Below are positions 32,036 to 38,398 of a stretch of DNA of 38,398 nucleotides, piece by piece. The notes under the pieces are model-generated. The model saw nothing but the letters and a program-made list of their open reading frames with translations, ran no database searches and had not been told where the DNA came from. The DNA comes from Syntrophobacterales bacterium GWC2_56_13. GTDB lineage: Bacteria > Desulfobacterota > Syntrophia > Syntrophales > UBA5619. Both the position numbers and the translations under genes were made by a program. The number at the start of each line of letters is the position of its first letter. The stretch's first letter is position 1. Location: the NCBI GenBank assembly GCA_001830835.1, contig MICJ01000012.1, positions 1 to 38,398 on the forward strand. The letters run 5' to 3'.

Positions 32036-34003
32036 ATGAAAAAACAGATGCTGATCAACGCCGTCCACCTCGAACAGAAACGCATGGCGATAGTGGAAGA
32101 CGGCAAGCTAGTCGAATTCAACATCCAGATGGCCATGAGGGAGCCGATTACGGGCAACATCTACAAGGGGCTCGTGATGAAGGTGGAACGCGGCCTCCAG
32201 GCCGCCTTCGTGAACTACGGCGGCAAAAAGGACGGCTTTCTCCCCCTGCGCGACGTCAGCTCCAACTACTTCACGGAGACCGACGGCAGCCGGGAAGGCG
32301 CGAAACAGACGCTCAAAGCCGGCCAGGAGGTCCTCGTTCAGATCCTCCGCGAGGTCAGCGAGCGCAAGGGCGCCCTCCTCACCGCCTACATCTCCCTTCC
32401 GGGAAGATACCTCGTCCTCCTTCCGAACAAGGAGAGCAGCGGCATCTCGCGGAAGATAGAGGACGAAGTGGACCGCAAACGTCTCAAGGAACTGGTCGAG
32501 CAGCTCAAAACGGAAGACGGGATCGGGTTCATCGTCCGGACGGCCGGAATGAACCGGACCAAGCAGGAGCTGGCCCGAGACTACCAGCATCTCTCCCGGC
32601 TCTGGAAGGAGATCCGGAAGCGGGCCTCCGAAACCACGGCGCCCGCCCTTATCTACCAGGAGAGCGACTTCGGCGTCCGGTCGCTCCGGGATTACTTCAC
32701 AACGGAAATCGAGGAGATCCTCGTCGACGACATGGAGACCTTCCGCCAGGTAAGGGCCTACTGCAAGGCCGTCGCCCCCCGGAACGTGAAGATGATCAAG
32801 CTAGACAAGGAAAAGACCCCCCTCTTCGACAAGTACCAGTTAGAGGATCAGATCCGCGTGATATACCAGGACCGTGTGGAGCTGAAGTCCGGCGGCTACC
32901 TCATTATCAACCCCACCGAGGCGATGATCACCATCGACGTAAACTCGGGTCGGGGATCCCACAAGCGGAACGTCGAGGAGACCGCTTACAAAACGAATCT
33001 GGAGGCGGCCGAGGAGATCGCCCGACAGCTCCGTCTGCGCGACCTCGGGGGGCTCGTCGTCATCGATTTCATCGACATGATGGACAGCAAGCACAACGCG
33101 GAGGTGGAAAAGACATTCAAGAAGGCCCTCAGCCTGGACCGGTCCCGGATTCAGCTTTCCCACATCTCCAAGTTCGGCATCCTGGAGCTTTCGCGCCAGA
33201 AGAAACAGTCGACCATCCAGGAGATCAGCTACACGACCTGCCCCTTCTGTCGGGGACGGGGGGTGAGGCCATCCCTGGAGTATACGGCCCTGAACGCCTA
33301 CCGAAAGATCGAGTCGCAGGCCGTCAAGGGGCTCTCCTCTCTGATCGGGCTCAACCTCCCCTATGAGGTGGCCGACTACCTCCTGAACCAGAAAAGGGCG
33401 GAGATCAGTCGGCTGGAGAGCGCCTACGATATGTCGATCCACATCTCCGGGAAACCGGATATGGCGTGGGACGAATGGAAGATCGAAACGACGAAGCGCG
33501 AGGCGCCGCCTGCGCCCGAGCAGGCCAACCATGCCCGGAAGCCTGTGGAGATCTTGGAGGAAAAGGAAGCTGAAGAGGCGGAAGCGTCTGAACCCGAGGA
33601 AACCAAAGCAGCCATTGAACCCAAGGCGGCCGAAGAGCCGAAAAAAAACGGGGCGGCGCCGACCGAAAGCCAGGAGCCGGCCCGCGAACCGGCAAAGAAG
33701 AGATCCCACCGGCGGACCCGCCATCGCAGGAAGAAGCCGGTAGAAAAGCCCGCGGAGGGAGCTCCGGCCACGACGCCGGCGGCTGCGGAAACGAAATCAT
33801 CGCCCGAGACGCCGCCGCGAGAACCGGTCCGGATAAAACCCGCGTCTGCAGCGAGCGAACCCGTCTCCCGAATAAACGGAAACTCTCTCTCGCCGGAACC
33901 CCCGAAAAATCAAGCAATGCCGGAGAATCAAGGGAAGGGAAGCGGGAATCGCGAGGACCCGCTGCACCGGCTGAGGAGGGTCTTCGAAAGCCTGGTCGAC
34001 TGA
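32036..34003 (+). CDS. rng: Ribonuclease E/G family protein (RNase G)
   Basis: A 655-aa RNase E/G. The S1 RNA-binding domain is at about 36-120, the catalytic magnesium aspartates are D301 (ITIDVNSGRG) and D344 (VVIDFIDM), and the zinc-link cysteines are C402 and C405 (CPFCRGRG). The body ends near residue 485. It is followed by about 170 residues of disordered Ala/Pro/Glu/Lys sequence with an Arg-rich patch (RSHRRTRHRRKKP), which is more than a minimal RNase G carries and recalls RNase E tails. It processes rRNA and degrades mRNA. ATG 32036 follows AAAGGA. Confidence 0.92.
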   Translation: MKKQMLINAVHLEQKRMAIVEDGKLVEFNIQMAMREPITGNIYKGLVMKVERGLQAAFVNYGGKKDGFLPLRDVSSNYFTETDGSREGAKQTLKAGQEVLVQILREVSERKGALLTAYISLPGRYLVLLPNKESSGISRKIEDEVDRKRLKELVEQLKTEDGIGFIVRTAGMNRTKQELARDYQHLSRLWKEIRKRASETTAPALIYQESDFGVRSLRDYFTTEIEEILVDDMETFRQVRAYCKAVAPRNVKMIKLDKEKTPLFDKYQLEDQIRVIYQDRVELKSGGYLIINPTEAMITIDVNSGRGSHKRNVEETAYKTNLEAAEEIARQLRLRDLGGLVVIDFIDMMDSKHNAEVEKTFKKALSLDRSRIQLSHISKFGILELSRQKKQSTIQEISYTTCPFCRGRGVRPSLEYTALNAYRKIESQAVKGLSSLIGLNLPYEVADYLLNQKRAEISRLESAYDMSIHISGKPDMAWDEWKIETTKREAPPAPEQANHARKPVEILEEKEAEEAEASEPEETKAAIEPKAAEEPKKNGAAPTESQEPAREPAKKRSHRRTRHRRKKPVEKPAEGAPATTPAAAETKSSPETPPREPVRIKPASAASEPVSRINGNSLSPEPPKNQAMPENQGKGSGNREDPLHRLRRVFESLVD

Positions 34004-34016
34004 TGATCCCCGCGGG

Positions 34017-34835
34017 CTACTTCCTGCCGCCCAGTTCCGCGGAGCGCCGTGTCGCCGCCTCGACGGCCGAAATCAGCGTCTCCCGGAGACGCCCCTCTTC
34101 CAGGACCTTGAGCCCGGCGAGGGTCGTTCCCCCGGGGGAGGTGACCATCGCCCGCAGCTCCGCGGGGGGCGTCTTGCCCAAGAGGCAGAGCTTCGCCGCC
34201 CCGAAGAGGCTCTGTGCGGATAGCTTCAGGGCCACCTCGCGGCCGAGGCCCATCCGGATGCCGGCGTCGGTCAGGGCCTCGATGATGAGGAAGGCGTAAC
34301 CGGGACCGCTCCCGCCCAGTCCGGTCACGGCATCCATGAGCGTCTCTTTCACCTCCATGGTGATCCCGACAGCGCCAAAGATGTGCCGGGCCAGCTCCAG
34401 ATCAGCCTCCGCGGCAGAGACGCCGCAGCACAGGGCGGCCGCCCCCTCGCCGATCAGGGCGGGCATGTTCGGCATGACCCGGACGACCCGCACCCCCTTT
34501 CCGAGACGTTCCTCGATGAAGGCCGTGGCGATTCCGGCCGCGATGGAGATGACGAGTGCCGACGGCATAACAGCATCGGCGAGCTCATCAAGGACATCCG
34601 CCATGTTCTGCGGCTTGACGGCGAGAATAACCACATCGGCGTGGCGCACAGCCTTCCGGTTGTCGACCGTCACGGTGACGCCGTAGGCCTTCACAAGCTC
34701 TCCGAGCCGATCTTCATCCTTGTCCGCCACCGTCAGCGCCTCCGCCTTCACCAGGCCGCCGGATATCATCCCCCCCATGAGGGCGCCCCCCATCTTCCCG
34801 CCGCCGATCATCCCGATCCTCTTCTCCTTCAGCAT
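34017..34835 (-). CDS. proC: Pyrroline-5-carboxylate reductase
   Basis: A 272-aa enzyme of the usual length. The N-terminal Rossmann loop is IGMIGGGKMGGAL (about 7-19), followed by VILAVKPQNM; the C-terminal dimer domain contains the family's VTGLGGSGPGYAFLIIEALTD-like substrate segment and TSPGGTTLAGLKVLEEG. It makes L-proline from pyrroline-5-carboxylate with NAD(P)H. It converges on the RNase G gene with a gap of only 13 bp. Confidence 0.95.
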   Translation of the reverse strand: MLKEKRIGMIGGGKMGGALMGGMISGGLVKAEALTVADKDEDRLGELVKAYGVTVTVDNRKAVRHADVVILAVKPQNMADVLDELADAVMPSALVISIAAGIATAFIEERLGKGVRVVRVMPNMPALIGEGAAALCCGVSAAEADLELARHIFGAVGITMEVKETLMDAVTGLGGSGPGYAFLIIEALTDAGIRMGLGREVALKLSAQSLFGAAKLCLLGKTPPAELRAMVTSPGGTTLAGLKVLEEGRLRETLISAVEAATRRSAELGGRK

Positions 34836-35104
34836 TCTCTTTCTCCAATCATCTCAGGAACGCCCATTTCAGGCATCCCTTAATAAACAGGCCGCGGAAC
34901 AGCCCCCATCGCCATCCGCGATTCCTGCATACCATATCCGTGAAGCTCCCCGCCTGCAAGGCAAGGCCTGAGGATTAGAGCTTCCGGTCACCTCGTTGTC
35001 ATTCTTTACCTCATACAGCGGTTTTTGTTCAATCTTTAATTGCACAACCGGGCCGGGTTGTGGTAGGCAAGAAATCCATTTGTAAAATAAGGAAGGAGAC
35101 CGCC

Positions 35105-35881
35105 ATGATCCATTTCCAGGAAATCGAAGGGCGCAAGATCGCCTGCTGGGTAAACAACGGCAGCTTTCTGCCCGACCGCAAGACGCTTGTCTTCATCCAC
35201 GGCGCAGGCTGGGATCACACGAGCTGGATACAGCAGTACACGCCCCTGAAAAATGCATTCAATATCGCGGCCATCGATCTGCCCGGCCACGGCCGGTCGG
35301 AAGGCCCAGGCGAGCAGGAGGTGCCCGCCTACGTGGAATGGGTGAAAAAGATCCTGGAGGGGCTTGGAATTAAAAAACCCGTCCTGATCGGCACTTCCCT
35401 CGGCGCCGCCATCTGCCTCAGTTTTGTCATCCGTTACGGCGATGCGGCCGCTGCTGTAGTCCCGGTGGGCGGCGGCGTGAAGATGCACGTCAACCCCGCC
35501 ATCCTGGAGGGACTCAAACAGGACCCCGCCACCGTCATCAGCATGGCCGCCAAATTATCCGTCGCGAAACGGAATCGTGAAAGATTCTCCAGCCTCATCA
35601 CGGATAGCCTCTCCCGGGTGAACCCCGAGATCATCTATGGAGATTTTTCCGCCTGCAACCGGATGGACATTACGGAGGCGATCACGGGGATCAGTATCCC
35701 GGCGCTGGTCGTCTGCGGTGTGGAGGACAAGATGACGCCTCCTGCGCTCTCACAGTTCATACGGGACCACATCGCCGGGGCCAGGCTTGCCCTGATCGAG
35801 GGGGCGGGGCACTTCGTTATGCTGGAAAATTCGGAGGCCTTCAACACAACCCTGACGGATTTCGTGAATTCGCTGCCGTAG
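35105..35881 (+). CDS. Alpha/beta hydrolase
   Basis: About 258 aa from ATG 35105, behind AAGGAAGGAG. The oxyanion segment is FIHGAGWDHTSW, the nucleophile elbow is GTSLG with Ser98, the acid is in VVCGVEDKMTP and the catalytic His is in EGAGHFVML. No signal peptide is seen, so it is cytoplasmic. It could be an esterase, lipase or C-C hydrolase; the substrate cannot be assigned. YggT follows after 24 bp on the same strand. Confidence 0.85.
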   Translation: MIHFQEIEGRKIACWVNNGSFLPDRKTLVFIHGAGWDHTSWIQQYTPLKNAFNIAAIDLPGHGRSEGPGEQEVPAYVEWVKKILEGLGIKKPVLIGTSLGAAICLSFVIRYGDAAAAVVPVGGGVKMHVNPAILEGLKQDPATVISMAAKLSVAKRNRERFSSLITDSLSRVNPEIIYGDFSACNRMDITEAITGISIPALVVCGVEDKMTPPALSQFIRDHIAGARLALIEGAGHFVMLENSEAFNTTLTDFVNSLP

Positions 35882-35905
35882 AACGAGAAAGAGGATTAGA
35901 ACCCG

Positions 35906-36205
35906 ATGTTTGTCCTGGGAAATTTCATCGCCGCCGCAGCCCATATCATCGATATCGCGCTTACCATATACATGTGGATCATCATCGTCAGGGCGGTCCT
36001 CTCCTGGGTGAATCCCGACCCCTATAACCCGATCGTCCGCCTTCTCTACCAGGTCACAGAACCGGTCATGGCCCTCGTCCGGCGTTGGATCCCCCTCCGG
36101 GGAATGGGGATCGACTTTTCGCCCATGATCATCCTGCTGGCGATCGTCTTTCTCCAGAACTTCCTGGTCAAGAGCCTGCTCCAGCTCTCCTATTACTTCC
36201 GGTGA
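35906..36205 (+). CDS. YggT family membrane protein
   Basis: A 99-aa protein with two membrane helices (about 7-33 and 72-92) and the conserved loop VRAVLSWVNPDPYNPIVRLL, typical of YggT. Its precise role is not known; in many bacteria it is found beside DUF167 and cell-division or envelope genes, as here. Confidence 0.88.
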   Translation: MFVLGNFIAAAAHIIDIALTIYMWIIIVRAVLSWVNPDPYNPIVRLLYQVTEPVMALVRRWIPLRGMGIDFSPMIILLAIVFLQNFLVKSLLQLSYYFR

Positions 36206-36221
36206 CGGGAATGAGAGGATC

Positions 36222-36512
36222 ATGATACCCATCCGCGAAACCGCCACCGGGGTCGTTTTCCGCATCCGGGTCGTCCCGCGTGCGTCGCGGTGCGAGGTGG
36301 CGGGCATCCAGGATGACGCCCTGAAGCTCCGGATCACGGCGCCCCCCGTGGAGGGGAAGGCCAACGAGGAGTGCATCCGTCTGCTGGCGGAACTCCTCGG
36401 CGTGAAAAAGACGCAGGTGACGATCGTCGCCGGCCATGCATCCAGGACCAAGACCGTTAACGTCGAGGGACGTAAGGCAAGAGAGATCGCCGCCGTCGTC
36501 CCGGCAACATGA
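36222..36512 (+). CDS. DUF167/YggU family protein
   Basis: A 96-aa protein with the family pattern VFRIRVVPRASRCEVAGI, then LKLRITAPPVEGKANEECIR and a VTIVAGHASRTKTV-like end. It starts 16 bp after yggT, in the usual yggT-DUF167 order. Function is unknown. Confidence 0.9.
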   Translation: MIPIRETATGVVFRIRVVPRASRCEVAGIQDDALKLRITAPPVEGKANEECIRLLAELLGVKKTQVTIVAGHASRTKTVNVEGRKAREIAAVVPAT

Positions 36513-36617
36513 CCGGGAACGCACACCGCGAGCCCCGCGCTTTGGTCGGTGCGCTCCACATCTGAATCGGAGGACCGTTGAGTACGTTGAAAATCACCCT
36601 TCCAGAGGTCGCCTGTC

Positions 36618-38210
36618 ATGGATGACGCGCCGCATTCGGAAAGCTCGCGCGTCGTCCGGGCAGCAGGGATCGTGGGCATCGCCACGATGCTCTCCCGCAT
36701 CTTCGGCTTTCTGCGGGACATGGTCGTCGCGGGCTTCTTCGGCGCCGGTCTCACCACGGACGCCTTCTTCGTCGCCTTCCGTATCCCCAACCTCCTCCGG
36801 CGGCTCCTGGCTGAGGGATCCCTGACCGTCTCTTTCGTCCCCGTCTTTACCGAATACCTGAGGAATAAAACCCGCGAGGAAGCGCTCGAACTGGCCAATA
36901 TCACCTTTACGGCCCTGTCGATCATTCTCGCCGTCGTTTCCCTGTCAGGGGTCCTTTTCTCCCCGCTCATCGTGACGATCATGGCGCCCGGCTTCGTTAA
37001 AACGCCTGTCCAGTACGAACTTGCCGTCTTCCTCACCCGGCTGATGTTCCCCTATATCTTCCTCATCTCGCTCGTTGCCCTCTGCATGGGGATCCTCAAT
37101 TCGCTCAGGCATTTCGCCGCCCCGGCGCTCTCTCCCGTCGCCCTGAACCTTACGATGATCCTGGCCGCGCTGACCCTGCGGGGCTTTTTCCGGGAACCGA
37201 TCTTCGCACTGGCCGTCGGGGTCATGGCCGGCGGGATACTCCAGTTAGCTATACAGTGGCCTTTCCTGGTCAAAATGGGGGTCCGCCTGAAGCCGGACTT
37301 CCACTTCCGGCACCCGGGGGTAAGACGGATCGGCATGCTGATGCTGCCGGCGACCTTCGGAGCGGCGATCTACCAGATCAACGTCTTCATCGGGACGATC
37401 CTTGCTTCGCTGCTGCCGACGGGCAGTGTCTCGTACCTCTACTACGCCGACCGGATCGTCGAACTCCCCCTCGGCGTCTTCGCCATCGCCGTGGGTACGG
37501 CAACGCTCCCCAGCTTTTCGGAACAGGTCGCCTTGGGAAAGATGGAGGAGCTGAAGCGGACGATCGCCTTCTCGCTCCGGCTGATCCTCTTCATCACCAT
37601 CCCGGCGACGGTCGCCCTGATCGCGCTGCGGGTGCCGATCATCTTCGTCCTCTTCCAGCGGGGCGCTTTCGATGCGCAGGCCGCGCTGCTCACGGCGCAG
37701 GCCCTTCTCTTCTACTCCGTCGGCCTCTGGGCTTTCTCCGTCATCCGGATCATTGTTGCGGCCTTCTACTCCCTCCAGGACACCAAGGCCCCCATGAAGG
37801 CCGCGATCGTCGCCCTCGTCGTCAACATCGCCTTCAGCGTCGCCCTGATGTTCCCATTGAAGCACGGGGGGATTGCGCTCGCCACCTCCATCGCCTCGGT
37901 CGTGAACGTGGGAATGCTCTGGGTCATCCTGAAACGGCGGATCGGAACGATGCTGGACGGAGAGTTCTACCGCTCCGTCGGCAAGACCGTTCTGGCGTCG
38001 CTCGCCATGTGGGGGGTGATCCTGCTCATCGGCCTGATCTACCCCTGGCAGATGTCTGGGGCCTTCAGCACGAGGCTGATCCATCTCCTTCTCTGCATGG
38101 CCGGAGGCGGCGCCGCATTCTTCGCGGCCGCCTTCCTCCTCAGAAGCTCGGAGATCCTGATCACGCTGGGGTCTCTCAGCCGGCGGATCGCCGGGCGGGG
38201 AAAGGTGTAG
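36618..38210 (+). CDS. murJ: Lipid II flippase MurJ
   Basis: A 530-aa membrane protein of the MOP superfamily, normal MurJ length, with about 14 hydrophobic segments. Family residues include GIATMLSRIFGFLRDMVVAG (about 16-35), FFVAFRIPNLLRRLLAEGSL and a VPVFTEYL segment at the start of the second helix pair, and YYADRIVELPLGVFAIAVGT. It flips lipid II across the inner membrane for peptidoglycan synthesis. ATG 36618 has a GAGGT nine bases upstream. The 105-bp gap from the DUF167 gene holds nothing recognisable. Confidence 0.95.
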   Translation: MDDAPHSESSRVVRAAGIVGIATMLSRIFGFLRDMVVAGFFGAGLTTDAFFVAFRIPNLLRRLLAEGSLTVSFVPVFTEYLRNKTREEALELANITFTALSIILAVVSLSGVLFSPLIVTIMAPGFVKTPVQYELAVFLTRLMFPYIFLISLVALCMGILNSLRHFAAPALSPVALNLTMILAALTLRGFFREPIFALAVGVMAGGILQLAIQWPFLVKMGVRLKPDFHFRHPGVRRIGMLMLPATFGAAIYQINVFIGTILASLLPTGSVSYLYYADRIVELPLGVFAIAVGTATLPSFSEQVALGKMEELKRTIAFSLRLILFITIPATVALIALRVPIIFVLFQRGAFDAQAALLTAQALLFYSVGLWAFSVIRIIVAAFYSLQDTKAPMKAAIVALVVNIAFSVALMFPLKHGGIALATSIASVVNVGMLWVILKRRIGTMLDGEFYRSVGKTVLASLAMWGVILLIGLIYPWQMSGAFSTRLIHLLLCMAGGGAAFFAAAFLLRSSEILITLGSLSRRIAGRGKV

Positions 38211-38398
38211 GGAAAACCCTGTCTTCATGCTCCCTCTGCCCCGCACAAAACGCCGCAGCAAGGGACATGACAGAGCCGTCAGGCGATGGCATACAAACGT
38301 CATCTTCATATACTCGGCGCACCCCCCATGATCCACCACCAAAAAAATAAAGAACCTCGTTGATCCTGATAAATCAGGGTGATAGAGTAATTTTGGCA
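38211..38398. other. Gene-free end of window
   Basis: No gene is supported. AGGG-AAAA-CCCT just after the murJ stop is only a weak hairpin. The last 60 bases become AT-rich and include CCTGAT (38365-38370) and ATCAGG (38373-38378) as an inverted repeat with only two bases between. This sharp change could mark an inserted element that continues outside the window. Confidence 0.3.

Noticed and set aside
1-38398. CRISPR arrays, tRNA or rRNA genes, and phage modules
   Set aside because: No regularly spaced repeats, no cloverleaf-like sequence and no phage structural genes were seen on either strand.

Overview
The window looks like chromosome from a strictly anaerobic, acid-degrading bacterium, most likely a syntroph-type Desulfobacterota (the old Deltaproteobacteria; Syntrophales-like). 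This rests on protein style: oxygen-sensitive 4-hydroxybutyryl-CoA dehydratase paralogues, biotin-type carboxyltransferases, class III CoA transferase, an iron-sulfur flavoprotein, an hsp20-lon pair and a citramalate synthase. DNA is GC-rich in the right half and visibly less so in the first 2.6 kb. No rRNA, tRNA or CRISPR was seen. Lineage is inference.

Left edge (1-2626): a decayed ISNCY-type transposase fragment with its terminal direct repeats, then a near-consensus sigma70 promoter driving a divergent 4-hydroxybutyryl-CoA-dehydratase-family protein and an iron-sulfur flavoprotein.

Region 2684-16769 is a 14-kb block in which every gene lies on the minus strand. In order of transcription it holds a GntR/FCD regulator, an old-yellow-enzyme/dienoyl-CoA-reductase-type flavoprotein, a divergent carboxyltransferase, an acyl-CoA ligase, a ferredoxin remnant, a lactonase-type metallo-beta-lactamase (MBL) protein, 4-hydroxybutyryl-CoA dehydratase, a deleted copy of the same enzyme, a Cys-rich small protein, a second carboxyltransferase, a CaiB/BaiF CoA transferase, an MBL remnant and an intact MBL protein. 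Together they could open a lactone, activate the hydroxy acid to its CoA ester, dehydrate it to an enoyl-CoA and process it by reduction and (de)carboxylation; the substrate is not known. Several genes here are internally deleted or truncated, so the block seems to have grown by duplication and to be decaying.

Region 16865-23144: glycerate 2-kinase (minus), then hsp20-lon (plus) behind a long leader, then minus-strand small genes (a 79-aa beta-rich protein, a transglutaminase-like protein, a HicB antitoxin and an unusual small partner).

Region 23380-29427: an overlapping operon for a YbhGFSR-type ABC-2 exporter whose ATPase is split into two complementary, asymmetric subunits, plus an unrecognised protein.

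Region 29436-38398: a promoter, a 31-codon hydrophobic ORF and an intrinsic terminator stand directly before citramalate synthase (cimA), which suggests attenuation. These are followed by a TsaC-type protein, RNase G, proC (minus), an alpha/beta hydrolase, a YggT protein, a DUF167 protein and MurJ. This part is conserved housekeeping chromosome.
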